Positions 56,501-63,995 of a stretch of 64,000 nt of DNA are shown piece after piece. Each line of letters opens with the position of its first letter. Position 1 is the first letter of the stretch. Source of the stretch: Hondaea fermentalgiana (taxonomy: Eukaryota > Sar > Bigyra > Thraustochytrida > Thraustochytriidae); assembly GCA_014084085.1 (NCBI GenBank), contig NPFB01000009.1, forward strand, positions 161,337 to 225,336. The letters are read 5' to 3'. Both the position numbers and the translations under genes were made by a program. The notes beneath the pieces are model-generated. The model searched no databases. It worked only from the letters and a program-made list of their open reading frames with translations, and had not been told where the DNA came from.

Positions 56501-59500
56501 TTCCAACGTACCGCAACAAGAACCGACTCGGGGACGCGAAGAAACTGCTCAAGGGAAAGAAGCGCGGCTGGATCAAGTCTCGTAGTGTGGCGCCAATGGC
56601 AAAGGTCTTTACACCCGGGGACGCGGCCAAAGAGGGCCTGCAGCCTCTGGGCCATGCTCGATGGGCGGAGGAAGATGTTGACCCCCGCGAACTTGTGGAG
56701 CGCATGGTCTCAAACCACGAGGAAGTTCACGAGCACCTCAACCGTCACGATGCCAAGGTCGAGACCTTATTTGGAAACCTTCAAGTGGAGTCGCAAGAGC
56801 TCAAGGAAATGCTCAAAGCCATCAAGGAAGACGGCGTGCGTACCATTGGCGGGCAACCTCTCCTGCCAGGCTTTGGAGCTCGCCTCGGTGACGACAATGA
56901 TGCAAGCGAAGGTGATGATGGTGACACTGATCTTTGGTCCACCCCTCGGGACGCTCTCGATTCCGACAGGTCCGGCTCTCTTTCGGAACTACACCGTAAG
57001 GAACAGCAGCTCCTCGAGAAATCGTGGCAAGAATCCGCCGAGCGCGAGCTCGAGGAACTCAACACAAAACTTGATGAGGAAGCCGAGGAAGCTATGCTCG
57101 AGGAACAATTGAAGCAAGAAGAGCAACTTGAGGATCTAGAGCGCATGCTGCTGGAACGAGAAGATATCAGCGATGAGGAGCGCGAGCGCATCTTGCGAGA
57201 CTTTGAGCGTGACCAGGAAATGCTGCGTGATACTCTCGATCTTGAGAAGCGGCGCCAGCAAGAGGACTTGAAGAACCGTCTCGCAGAGAGGAATCTTCGA
57301 AGCTACCGTGCTACCAAGCGGCGCCAGCGCTCTGAACGCGAAGAAGAGGAGCAGATGCAAACTGGAAAGGATGGTGCAAAGTCACAAAAGGCCTCGGGAC
57401 CAGCTGGCAGCGCCGTTGTCAATAAGGAGGCCGAGGCGCGCAAAATGGAGCAGGTGGCCAAGTTGCTTGCGATCCAGGAGGAGGCCGAGCTCGAGGAGCT
57501 TGATGTGGAGCTCCAGCGCGAACGCGTTCAGGCCGAGGCAGACCTTATGGACGACTCCAAGAGCATGGCACTGTCTGGTCTCGACGAGGAGGCGCGTGCC
57601 AAGCTTGAGCGAGAAATGATCATCATGCGTGCCTCCTCCGAGCAGAATGCCGAAGACCATGCGCGCAAACAAAAGGAAGAGCTGCGCGAGCGTCTCCTGA
57701 AGCAGAAACGCGATGAGACCGCCCAGGCAGTCTCGCGTGCGCGCAAGAGCATCGTTTTGGATAGTAGTAAAGAGGGCGGATCCACGTCTGAAGACGCACA
57801 GGGGGAATCTCAAGACAAGGGCAAACCTGACCAATCAGCGGATATTTCACAGTCGCCTAGCGACGAGGCCCTCAATAAGGTTCTCAATGAGCTCGCAGAG
57901 GAAGAGGTCGAAGCCAAGGTTGAGATCGAAGCTGCGCTCGAGGAGGACGCCCGTGAAGAGACAAAGCATCTCCAGAAGGAGATGGCGTCCGCTCTGGCGA
58001 AGGCCAAAGAGACAAACAACGAAGAGAGCGAAGAGGCAAAGACTCTAGTGACCTCGATCCGCGAAGACTATAAGCGGAAAATTGACCAACTCCAGGAAGA
58101 AACAGCAGCAAAGCGCAAACAGCAGTACGAGGCGCTCAAGTCGCGGCTCAAGAACCGCCGTCGCGCACGCGTCAAGGAGATCGTCCAAGATGAAGATGTC
58201 TCACCCGATCTCTTGGAAAAGGCACTCGACGAGCAGGACAGCGATGCGGACATCAGACTCGAAATGGAATTGCAGGAACGCCACAAGGAGGATGTTGGTC
58301 GCCGTCTCGAGCTCGACAAGCGCGAGGCCGAATTGCGACGACGCGAGGCCGAGGTTGCTCTTCGTCTCTCCGCTGAGCGCGAAGGCAAAGACGCCGAGGC
58401 CGAGGTCAAGAGGCTTCGCGAGTCCCACGAAGCCGCGCTTGCCACTTTGGGACAATCGCAGGCGCAAATCAGGGACAAACAGCGGGACGCGCTCAAACGT
58501 CGCGCCCAGGAGCGCAAGGAGAAACGTGAGCGGGAGGAGGCTGCCAAGGCCGCAGAAGCTGCCGCTAAGGCAGAGGCAGAGGCAGAGGCCGAGGGAAGCG
58601 AAGCTCATTCGGGCGCAGAAGGCTCTCCCGGCGACGCGGAGAGCGGTACTGTCGAGGGGTCGAAGTCGAGCCCCGGAAAGAGGGAAGGTCGCGCATCGGC
58701 GCTGTGGGAGAATGCTGTGGACCGTATTTCCGTCAAACTCACGCGGCGCATCGCTGAAGCGCGCGCTCTCGAGGAGGAGAAGGCCCGGCTCGGCGCCGAG
58801 CACGAGAAAGTCATTGAAGAAATGCGAAAGCGGCAAGAAGAAGAGCGCAAGCGTCTCGAGGAGGAAATGGAGGCCGCTCGACAGAAACTTCTCCTCGAAC
58901 GTAAACGCGAGGAAGCTGCTGCCATGGAACACGCAGATGAGGAGCGCCGAAGGCGCGAAGAGGAGGCTGCGCTGTCCGCAAAGACGGCGCAGGAGCTCGA
59001 AGCCATCAAAGAGCAGCACGAGCGCGACTTTAGCGCAAAACAGGAGCAAGAGCGACTGAAGCGCGAAAAACAGCGCGAGAAGGTGATGAAGAAGCTGGAA
59101 GAAAAGAAGGCCCGCAAACGCCAGCTCCTGGAGCGTCGGCATCAGCAGACCATGAAGAAGCACGAAGCCAAGGCCGTCGAGCAGACCGGAGCGCCACAGA
59201 TGTCGCGTGAGGACGAGATGCGGCAAGAAAAGGCTGCCATATCGCAGCTCATGAAGCACGCCTCGCCCGATGGCATCGAAGCCAGCGAGCTTTATCGAGG
59301 AATTGAGAAGATTCTCGAGCCGCGTCACACTCGCGAAAAGCTCGAACTTTCTCAACGCCAGTTTCAACAGCGCACCCAGCAAATCAAGACGAGATTCGCC
59401 GAAGTTCAGAATGAAAAGCACGAGCGCAAGAAGGCGATCATTCAGTCAGGTGCGAGCCTAGATGAGATTGAAAAGCTCGAGGCTGAATGCAAGGAGAAAC

Positions 59501-61536
59501 TTCGCGTGATTGAAGACGAAGTCACCCAAAATGTCGAAGAGGCACACAAGGTGGAGCAAGACGAGCTCACGCGGCGACATGCGCAGGAGATCGGCAAATA
59601 TGTGTCCAAGTACTCGCGCAAGCCCAAGGAGACAATCCAACAAGATGCTCAGGTCGAAAGCACGGAACTGCGTGCCATGCTTGACAAGGAGCGCGAATTC
59701 CGACTTCGCGAAATCCAAAACGAGCGTGCTGCAGCCGAATTTCGTGCGCGCGAAGCCTTCGACAAGGCAATCTTGGATCTGGAGCGCGGTCTTCGAGACT
59801 ATCGCGCGGAACATGCAGGCGATACAGCGGCGGTCTTTGAAGCTCGAAAGGCAAAGCTTCTGCAAAAGCAGATGACCTCGCACGATATCGTCCTGAAGAC
59901 CGCTCGCGACGACACCCAGAGGCGCGAGATGCGCGCCGGCTTTGAGTTGGAGCGCGAAAGACTTGCCACGGCGATTCGTGCCGAGCACTTACGTCAAGTG
60001 AAGAGTGTCGAGGCACGCGTCGAGAGGCTCAAGGCGAAGTCGGCACGGTACTACAGGCGTGTCCTCGACGCGCGTCTCCGCGACATCGCAGATGTGACCA
60101 CGCGCAAGGTCATGATCATGGATGATGCCTTGCGACGTATGTTTGCGCAACGGAACGCCAAGGTGGAGGCAATTATGGCATCTCCCTCGGAACCAGGATC
60201 TCCTGGGTCGCCCTTCAGTGTGGGTGGGGCGGACGCACTTTACTACGAGCAAGCTTTCCAAGATTCTCCCCCGCAAAATCTGGCCGAACTTCAGGCGCTA
60301 CACCGCTCCGAGTCAATGCGAAGGATCTCGGCTCTCCAAGGTACCTCTGCCACCGCCGCTGTCGCTGGCGTGGCGCTATCCTCGATGCCATCGCCATCCA
60401 CCGCTGCTCTCGAGAAAAAGCTAGAAGCGATCGAGTTGCTCTTGCAGTCCATGCGAGGTATATCGGCGTCTTCGAGTGGAGAAACAGAGACAAGAGGAGG
60501 GGCTCAAGTTTCTCATCAGAGTGCACCGCAGTACACAGATCCTCTCGACGCAGGTTTCACTACCTCGTCAGAAGTGGTTGAAATTGCTTCGGAGGACTTG
60601 TTGCCCACAGAATTGTCGCGACTTCGTCTTGGAGATCGCATTCTGCGCGTCCTTGGACTCCAAGGTCAGGTCAGTCTGCGCGCTGCGCGCTCTGTTCCCT
60701 CGAACCAGGCGCAGGCCTCTGCCTTCAAACAGTCCTTTAGCTGGGACGAGTCGGAGCGGAGACTTTATCTGCGTGTGGAGCGCTTCACCAATGTCGGTGA
60801 CTTTGTCTTGGTACTCGTTCATTGTTTGGCGCACATCAAGGTGCACAAGACGGCGTCCGCCTTTGTTGACGCGGACCCTATCTTTATTCAGGAGTTCCAC
60901 GCTCAGCTGCGGTCGGTGAACAATGCACTGATTGGCTTCGCGGGTGTTCTCGACGATGAAGATACCGATGACGATGGTCGGGATGTTTCGAGCACGGGTA
61001 AACAGGCATCATCTGACGGCGCGGCTGTCGTTCAAGACGCCTCGAAGACGCGCCTACCGGCCCGCCTTTCGGCGTACTCTGCCTTTTCAGACGGAACATC
61101 GGACGATGGAGGGTCCGCTGTTCTCAAACTTTTGCGAGACCTCAAGCTTGACAGAGTCAATCTCGTCGTTGAGAGCGAGGCCTCGTCCAGCGCAGCCTTG
61201 GTTGCTCCTAAAAGTGAGCATGCAATGCATACCAAGCTCAAGGCGCAGGTCTCCGAGCTTGAGAAACGTATCGGGGATGCGCGTGAAGAACTTCGGACCG
61301 TTGAGGAAAGAATTGCCACAATGCAAGGACGTCTCGATTCAAACGAGGAAGGCATTGACAAGGAAGCGTTGGGAAATGAGCTCGAAACTTTGCGATCGAA
61401 CAAGGAGGGTGAGCATCATCGATTGGAGAAACTAAGTCAGCTTTTGCAAGAGCGCAAGGAGCAGCTGGCACATTTCTTGAATCAAAATGAGGATATGAAA
61501 GACGCAGTATCTGCTGGGCTTTTGCAAGATCGCTAG
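44554..61536 (+). CDS. Giant single-pass membrane protein: PT stalk, Calx-beta/Ig-like modules, GCC2/GCC3 repeats, cytoplasmic coiled coil
   Basis: This is one intronless ORF of 5,660 codons (a 100-N gap lies inside). A hydrophobic signal or anchor (about 75-91) follows a 74-residue leader. Eight PTDSPTAF-type octamers come next (about 102-178). Residues 181-1905 form alternating Ig/Calx-beta-like modules with recurring VxEG, LTFTS, YPRDxxYRG and WYG motifs. Residues ~1918-3640 are cysteine-rich GCC2/GCC3 (ephrin-receptor-like) repeats of CPAGYYCPEGT type. A basic RRVRRQRRR site lies near 3803. Residues 3826-3916 resemble a cupredoxin-like domain. A membrane span lies at 3949-3971. The cytoplasmic part is Glu/Arg/Lys coiled coil (4146-5200) plus a C-terminal domain (5333-5660). 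A cell-surface adhesion or sensing role is an inference; no orthologue is known to me. Confidence 0.9.
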   Translation: MILPLPERALNSLGTWSSLPDSQEVDRNANLKPSNPHRTFERDARLNHQRRARKVYTQRSVLATWASTSLSVRRIIIVALVAMYCAVGVLAQAPAPTPQPTQLPTQLPTDSPTAFPTDSPTVFPTDSPTAFPTDAPTAFPTDSPTASPTDSPTAFPTDAPTAFPTDSPTDSPTYAPTSAPRLIILNPETLSVIEGGQNRSYYITLDYTPVWEGDDVCISMSVGGLDPEARGIHVLPNSTCFTAYGETQQVNVRIERDFIKRGAAETFTIDHAGVDEAAVLTVPVIDVDQASVVLSAVSGTIQQGVLGGAGAQDVQYNVSLDSIPTQDVTVTFVADKSSLVDITPSSLVFRQGEDPSAQTVTISAVDASTVDDVVSDSVRISHIVESLDAVYDEISVADFVADWYGAEHPRVIISASSIEVVEGDSDTVSLSIKLGIPPSSGSMSISLASTELDGIPLDFAPTQLTFTSANFDTVQAVDVSFPRDYEYRGAEINALQLSFAVDAGSAAPYADETLVEYWPSSIVTVNVREVDLASVSLSAITGSVQQGTIGGGGAVDATYNISLSSIPIADVTISIAADQPRLVDITPSEITFLADQSPSPALVTVSAADAELVSNVSFDILRLSHTASSTDLDFDAADIPDYVADWYGAARPKVVMSLASLAFDEASSGETFSVKLGAPITSGTVTVTLASSTLTDGSELTVSPASLTFTSANWNAAQAVQITYPQDNIYRGDADTSFTITVDATGGQPYADSQYVIFYPSATIAVDVHEVDQAAVSLSAVAGDIYQATVGGSDEVDVTYTINLASTPTEDVTVSXXXXXXXXXXXXXXXXXXXXXXXXXXXXXXXXXXTYTINLASTPTEDVTVSITPDDTSLVSVSPASVTFAADTSPSAQTITVSAADPTVVTNVTSALLTLSHAATSSDSFYNGIAIRNFVANWYGSPRPRVLMSRSALEIDEDSSTGDSFTVKLAVEPTNGDVTISLVSSALSDSSELTISPASLTFTSSDWDTAQTVQVTYPKDDVYRGEADTSFTIAVSASGSEPYADSQYVIYYPSSSIAVDVHEVDQAAVSLSAVAGDIYQATVGGSDEVDVTYTINLASTPTEDVTVSITPDDTSLVSVSPASVTFTADTSPSAQTITVSAADPTVVTNVTSALLTLSHAATSSDSFYNGIAIRNFVANWYGSPRPRVLMSRSALEIDEGSSAGDTFTVKLAVAPSNGDVTISLVSSALSDSSELIISPTSLTFTSSDWNTAQTVQVTYPKDDVYRGEADTSFTIAVSASGSEPYADSQYVIYYPSNSIAVDVHEADQAVVTLSSTTGTIRQGAIGGAGAVDATYTVNLASAPTQEVTISIIADQASLVTISPDILTFPAGQSPSAQIVTISAADATAVTNVTSALLTLSHTVTSGDTSYDGAVVNDFVANWYGSARPRVSVSTSSIDIVEGASSPASMSVKLDVEPSDGPVNLTLTSSLLADGSSLDVSSELLVFTTENWSSEQVVEVQYPRDFVYRGANTFSFQLELAVVEGSSEPYMNESYVLFWPDSTIDVTVREADQASVTISDLTGTIRQGAIGGAGAQDATYTMSLTSVPEDNVTISITPDNEWLVDITPSEIVFSAGVAPPDVLVTVAAKSATQVANVSFDVLVVSHSISTTDSNYAAIDIPDFEASWYGAAHPRVVLSAAAIDVVEGTEVASIFYVKLGVQPSSDDVSVDFASSILEDGSALLIDPTSVSFSMTDWDTEQPVRVTYPRDYEYRGAEVTSFQVLLSVGAGSGEPYADAQYVQFWPTSQVEARVYDADLPEIVLSEQTVYVTENGQSAQYELVLNSRPAQDVNVSIANPNSDLVGLNTTLVVFTSADWDIPQTIRVVAIESEDDNAYDLASAITILQHSAASNDTSYDGVSARFSPSQLLIVRRYEDPTIPNCPGGTYLTGETSLECVACPAGYKCPVETNDPAPCLLGSFSIGAQVNCTLCPRGMRCPQTNSNSMDACAAGTYSIEGQADCTICPAGKQCPSTDSDVVQDCPSGSYSLAGSQTCTVCPAGKACPDPTGVTIHTCEPGTYTETGMTSCVACPAGYACTDVTRAPIESEACEPGTFAGPELGNTFCTECPAGYSCPYTDDDTIIACASGEYSAHGNSTCTQCPAGMDCTPESGPGNVCQEGTYSLLGDANCHDCPRGHKCPTNSAQPVECNMGSYAATTRHTACSACPAGSFCPTNATESPQICPAGTYSYEGATSCEDCDAGYYCEEGAVSPTPVNDECEAGTYCPSGGPQFNCPAGSYGTKTGGVSADDACDPCPAGYYCPEGSTDATKIECTPGYYCPQGTSVETQYPCSAGYYNPDGGSVAGGACLIVPEGRYAYAGSSQHYPCPSGYYCPEGTTHEHEFPCAGGTYSGIATELKSQDDCLTCTVGHYCPSGSITPTACPVGSYNPTTGGSLLTNCLACPAGYTCPNTGMNDYTQIRCQAGHYCPSGNYDIDAFPCPAGTYTDDDDLQNAQACTPCPPGYACLEGTGGSVAKLDCAVGHYCPEGTTYTTQYDCPRGSYTVSTSLTDVDECTPCPAGSYCEGGLGRIGAIGDVDGHCSPGHYCPASTYEPNQFPCPDGTYTASVSLESEDQCTPCDLGHYCFDAATFPVPCPAGSYANETGESDDLCTTCPAGYECPEGTIDPIPCQPGNQSASGQDACDTCEAGYFCKTTATTRELMHAQPCSPGLYCPEGVAIEPSFAQHACPDAHYCPQAIPAPLECPVGTYNPVTGQGYLENCTACDPGYYCIVQSNSVTGECDPGHYCPAGSTGPMQFPCPARTYRTTSRGESENSCSICTSGYYCEVATVDPVICPKGYYCLTASSAPKACPIGRYGNFTGLTSGAACTPCPGGYYCDGQGLTQPTDLCDEGYYCMEGSYTSTPNAAGTNWTYELGDELESALVFADIGDICPPGYFCPRGSAMPIACDPGTFNSVEGATSSDACLDCTPGHYCAGAGNAVPTGLCEPGYVCPGRSEDPTDEIALPGTFAPEGSAAASNCAHGTFNSEFGKANCTLCYPGFYCPETGLESPEECPEGMYCPEASISPSRCPEGTYSNSTQLGAASQCTPCDPGSYCASNGLVEPSGFCAAGYYCLLSSTMRIPSNDAGFGGVCPAGYYCMEGTASPEPCPLGTFGTKEQAKSLDDCKPCEPGSYCGERGLTAPSGPCAAGYYCNGTSSVSSQTPDLICPTGFRCPAGTSHPIRCDEGTYAPDKGASNCTVCPGGYFCDGIETTLAFVCPAGSYCPPGTGASPPRCPPGTFSTALGLNDISLCSICPAGQFCADYGLLNSSGMCDPGYVCDPGSKTQYGGGVECYDADLLPYECPRGHYCQYGRALPCPIGTYNPLVGEGTRESCRPCEAGRWCFEEATAYQDDFMCPTGHYCESSTALPIPCPAGTFRDETGAASAADCEICPSGEYCPGDAALSPILDHNGSTVEAYWNASSGSSFAIPCPAGTFCTGGNVEPELCPIGFAASSPGMSITRGSIAAACTPCPGGTHGTDPLRLECATCDPGYICVHAASTPRPLDVTTEGGYICPVGHYCPAGSTTTLPCPPGTFANETGAYSEEMHCLPCASNTYNELWGAAGCKPCASSSSSESGSTACNCQGRNRAFEASTGKCLCVPGFEAFDQTSGFTSKMAVDEDGTEDCQPITYERCALGEVLNADGLCVSADAQCATECADLLGTGRLSTVLGVCDCDGALPLEQTCGVECRANATDGYLVAGSPKSLTLSDGTSTDLSELEGFYGVPSCASTDACAVLGCEFGNEGSAGCDYDLPAVISSLEADSERRVRRQRRRLVNETDSDSTMIAHPVLCINTGDTLVFKLEADEDDASGLPAYPVYKKDSLLNTNPDFDYGHFRYLEGAPYVRVFAFTFQSSGMYVFGSSRDLSTELIVSVQPKGSACPTEAAIMPRSTATLFALGAKRSETILLEPDWSLLGTLLGGMAGLVVLLLTVVYCFREFALGTVRIIPTYRNKNRLGDAKKLLKGKKRGWIKSRSVAPMAKVFTPGDAAKEGLQPLGHARWAEEDVDPRELVERMVSNHEEVHEHLNRHDAKVETLFGNLQVESQELKEMLKAIKEDGVRTIGGQPLLPGFGARLGDDNDASEGDDGDTDLWSTPRDALDSDRSGSLSELHRKEQQLLEKSWQESAERELEELNTKLDEEAEEAMLEEQLKQEEQLEDLERMLLEREDISDEERERILRDFERDQEMLRDTLDLEKRRQQEDLKNRLAERNLRSYRATKRRQRSEREEEEQMQTGKDGAKSQKASGPAGSAVVNKEAEARKMEQVAKLLAIQEEAELEELDVELQRERVQAEADLMDDSKSMALSGLDEEARAKLEREMIIMRASSEQNAEDHARKQKEELRERLLKQKRDETAQAVSRARKSIVLDSSKEGGSTSEDAQGESQDKGKPDQSADISQSPSDEALNKVLNELAEEEVEAKVEIEAALEEDAREETKHLQKEMASALAKAKETNNEESEEAKTLVTSIREDYKRKIDQLQEETAAKRKQQYEALKSRLKNRRRARVKEIVQDEDVSPDLLEKALDEQDSDADIRLEMELQERHKEDVGRRLELDKREAELRRREAEVALRLSAEREGKDAEAEVKRLRESHEAALATLGQSQAQIRDKQRDALKRRAQERKEKREREEAAKAAEAAAKAEAEAEAEGSEAHSGAEGSPGDAESGTVEGSKSSPGKREGRASALWENAVDRISVKLTRRIAEARALEEEKARLGAEHEKVIEEMRKRQEEERKRLEEEMEAARQKLLLERKREEAAAMEHADEERRRREEEAALSAKTAQELEAIKEQHERDFSAKQEQERLKREKQREKVMKKLEEKKARKRQLLERRHQQTMKKHEAKAVEQTGAPQMSREDEMRQEKAAISQLMKHASPDGIEASELYRGIEKILEPRHTREKLELSQRQFQQRTQQIKTRFAEVQNEKHERKKAIIQSGASLDEIEKLEAECKEKLRVIEDEVTQNVEEAHKVEQDELTRRHAQEIGKYVSKYSRKPKETIQQDAQVESTELRAMLDKEREFRLREIQNERAAAEFRAREAFDKAILDLERGLRDYRAEHAGDTAAVFEARKAKLLQKQMTSHDIVLKTARDDTQRREMRAGFELERERLATAIRAEHLRQVKSVEARVERLKAKSARYYRRVLDARLRDIADVTTRKVMIMDDALRRMFAQRNAKVEAIMASPSEPGSPGSPFSVGGADALYYEQAFQDSPPQNLAELQALHRSESMRRISALQGTSATAAVAGVALSSMPSPSTAALEKKLEAIELLLQSMRGISASSSGETETRGGAQVSHQSAPQYTDPLDAGFTTSSEVVEIASEDLLPTELSRLRLGDRILRVLGLQGQVSLRAARSVPSNQAQASAFKQSFSWDESERRLYLRVERFTNVGDFVLVLVHCLAHIKVHKTASAFVDADPIFIQEFHAQLRSVNNALIGFAGVLDDEDTDDDGRDVSSTGKQASSDGAAVVQDASKTRLPARLSAYSAFSDGTSDDGGSAVLKLLRDLKLDRVNLVVESEASSSAALVAPKSEHAMHTKLKAQVSELEKRIGDAREELRTVEERIATMQGRLDSNEEGIDKEALGNELETLRSNKEGEHHRLEKLSQLLQERKEQLAHFLNQNEDMKDAVSAGLLQDR
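44878..45075 (+). repeat. 24-bp tandem repeat encoding the PTDSPTAF stalk
   Basis: Eight in-frame 24-bp units encode octapeptides of DSPTAFPT type, with Ser/Ala and Phe/Val/Ser variants. PT-rich stalks are common between signal peptide and ectodomain in stramenopile surface proteins, and they are likely O-glycosylated. Confidence 0.9.
45409..49929 (+). repeat. Six tandem double modules of 723-732 bp (about 242 residues)
   Basis: Boundaries read from the recurring EVDQA-type segment fall at 45409, 46138, 46861, 47740, 48466, 49198 and 49930. Spacings are 729, 723, 879, 726, 732 and 732. The 879 includes the N gap and a 53-bp duplicate and becomes 726 when those 153 bp are removed. Each unit consists of a VSLSAxxGxIxQ...ANWYG half and a PRVxxSxxSIxxxEG...YYPSxxIxVDVHE half. 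Units three and four are nearly identical at the DNA level. Confidence 0.9.
47001..47100. other. Assembly gap (100 N) inside the giant gene, flanked by a 53-bp exact duplicate
   Basis: The 53 bases before the gap (46948-47000) are identical to the 53 bases after it (47101-47153). This suggests two contig ends that overlap rather than missing sequence. Confidence 0.95.
50309..55480 (+). repeat. Cysteine-rich GCC2/GCC3-type repeat array (about 1,700 residues)
   Basis: Dozens of units of about 35-60 residues follow the pattern CPAGYYCPEGxxxPxPCPAGTYxxxxGxxxxxxCxxC. They are diverged in DNA, so the array is old, unlike the adjoining Calx-beta-like modules. The end is marked by CNCQGRNR...GKCLCVPGF. 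Confidence 0.88.
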
Positions 61537-61875
61537 CGAAGCGAATCGAGCAAGAAAGCGGCACAGTGCTTGCCACTGTAGTCAGTCAGTCAGTAAGTGG
61601 ACCAAATCAAACGCTCACACGCAAATCTTAACTCTGACCGACTCAAGAATCGACTTTCATCTCATCACAATCGGATCTTGTGAAAAGAATGAGAGCAAAG
61701 GAAAAGCAATTTTGACTATCTAAACAGACTGGGTATTTTTCGAGAGTGCGCGATTCACAACTTGAAGAAAACAAAGACTTTTAAAGACGAAATATAGCAA
61801 GACACCTTCGTTTTGCGTCATGAAGAAAACTGCACGGCGTCCATTTTGTGCTTGTACGCGCAAAGATATTCCACC
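61537..61875. other. Intergenic region between convergent genes
   Basis: This 339-bp AT-rich spacer between the 3' ends of the giant gene and the CEP164-like gene starts with a short (AGTC)n run (61,580-61,593). Nothing else is seen. Confidence 0.5.
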
Positions 61876-63995
61876 TTAGTGAAGCAGAATAATCTGCGTA
61901 TTTTGCACAATCTTTTGGGCAACCTTGGGCCGATATTGTGCGAGATTGTCACCGAGCATCTTGATTTCGATCATGTATGCACGTAGATTATGTCCGCCGC
62001 GCGACAGAGCTTTGCAGTCCTTGGCAAGAGCTCCGCGCTGCATGCTACAATCATACTTTCGGAGCTCTTTGCGGAGCCGTTCGCGAACAGCAATAAGTTC
62101 TGCTGCTTGCGACTCGTTCCATGACACCGTCTCGGAGGATGCTTGCATCAGCGTGGTAGATCGACCAAGAATATTGATCTTGGCGCCGACAAAAAGATCC
62201 CAGGCTTCGAGCGTACCATGCCGCCCAACTCCATGTGAGAGCGTGTACACCTTTTCGGCGCCTTCGATGATGACCTGGAAGTTGCCCGAATCAACATGAA
62301 AGTAGATGTCTATATGTCGTCGAACAACTTTATCAGCCCTTGCTCTGCCATCGTTCCACCAGGATTTGAAACATAGTGTCTCGGGCTTTGATCCATGCTT
62401 GCTAGGCTTTGTGCGCTTGTTGGCAAAGACCCCCTTTTCGAGATTTTGTCGGACGTGGAAAGACTGACTAGTCTTGGAGTGGAGAAGACCGTTCTCATCG
62501 CTCAGCACGACACCTTGCTCAAGAGTCGGGGCCATTCCTTGTCCTTTGCCGGCAGCAAAATTGTAGTAGTATGACACTTGAGCCCGATATTGCGACCCGT
62601 CCTCGGCCTTGATTTTGTAAGGAAAAGTAAAATGAATCCATGCCATTGCGGGATCGAGATCCGCGTCAAGCGCGCTGTAGCGTTGAAGTTGCTCGATCTG
62701 CTGTCGCTCGTGCTGCACTAGCTCCTTGAAATAGCTCGTTCCAGGGTGATCGTCGCGCTCCTCCTTGGTGTCAACATTGCGAAAAAGCGGATGCAATGAT
62801 CCTAAAGGATGCAGGACCTGCCAGCCAGGAGGCAACGGGGTTTGCAGGGCTTGAAGAACAATCCATAAAAGTCGAGGTTCAGACTCAGGGTTGATACCCC
62901 AGGCCTTAGCAAGGGCCGCAACTTGGGCATGCGTGATGCGGTGAAAAGCTGGAATCGGCCATTCTCCATGCATGGTATCTGTCGGCTTATGTGTGAGAAG
63001 GACCTCAATGAGCACGGGCGAGATTGTACTGGAAGTCTTGGAACGATGGTCCTCGATTGTCTTGCAAGATTCGAGCAAGTCCACAAACCCCTCAAAATCA
63101 AGCGCTGCGTTTTCGATGCAGCAGAGGTCTGGAAGAGCATTGCCTGCCGCAATTTTCAAAAACCAAGTGCATGTCGAGCAAATGGCGCGGAACTCCAGCT
63201 TCGCCTCAATTGCATCCATTATGGACTCCGCTTGAATGCCCGATGACTCGGGTCGCTCGGCGGACTTTGACTCTTGCTCAATGCTCTTCTCTTCGTCGTT
63301 GGATTTTGCAGTCGCCCCAAGCTGAGCTTCTTGTTCATAGGCCGCAACGCCATTGTATATCTCCCGCAGAGCAAGCAAGGTATTGGCTTGCGCTGCGCGT
63401 GCAGGTACAGGGCGATGTTTGGTCCAAAGACTTGCAAAGTCCTTCACATTCGGACGCGAGCGACCTGCTCCTCTATATCATCGTAATGTGTTCGAAGACA
63501 CTTCGTTAGCTTTTTTGTATTTTCCCTTGGCCTCATTCACGAGGCGTATAATGCATTCGCCCATTCGCAAGAGTAATCAAACGTACATGATATCGAGAAC
63601 AAAGTCGTCCGCGAGAATTTCCGGTACACACAAAGGTCTCAACCATGCAGATCTGTACATCAATCGCAGCGTCTCCGGATCACGTTTACGGATGAGCTAA
63701 TGACCACGTCAAAGGAAACAGGAGAATGAATGTGAGCATACTTGATATCCTGTCTTTCGTGTTCGAGAACAAGAGCGAGCTAATGACTTACTTTGAAGAG
63801 CGCAGGCAGGTCGATAGTGTCTGCACGCCGCGCACCCGGACCCACGCTTCTTAAATCATCGATTTCCGAATCAGTGGTCTCGTCAGACGAGTCTTTCCCG
63901 GCGCATTTGCGCTCCGCGTCCTTTGCCTCGAGTGTCTTGAGGTCGACAAGAGCTGCGAGCTCTTTGAGCGCCTTGACGCCGTCCGACACCGACAT
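61876..63995 (-). CDS. Three-exon protein with a degenerate CEP164-like WW region
   Basis: Exon 1 is 63995-63792 (AAA|GTAAGT), exon 2 is 63696-63587 (ATTAG|CTCATC ... AT|GTACGT) and exon 3 is 63472-61876 (ATATAG|AGGAGC, with GCTAACG as branch site). Introns are 95 and 114 nt. The frame holds throughout and gives 636 residues. An acidic N-terminus leads to a segment at about 284-363, ITHAQVAALAKAWGINPESE...PLPPGWQ...DHPGTSYFKELVQHER, that resembles the helix plus WW domain of CEP164-type ciliary proteins, though the second Trp is lost. The C-terminal 250 residues (FTFPYKIKAEDGSQYRAQVSYYYNF) are unrecognised. A basal body role is an inference. The single ORF from 63447 starts at a GTG and is incomplete. 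The ATG lies five bases from the window end. Confidence 0.75.

Noticed and set aside
58201..59421. 406-codon ORF antisense to the giant gene's coiled coil
   Set aside because: Phe/Leu-rich mirror of Glu/Lys/Arg codons; no start context or domain.
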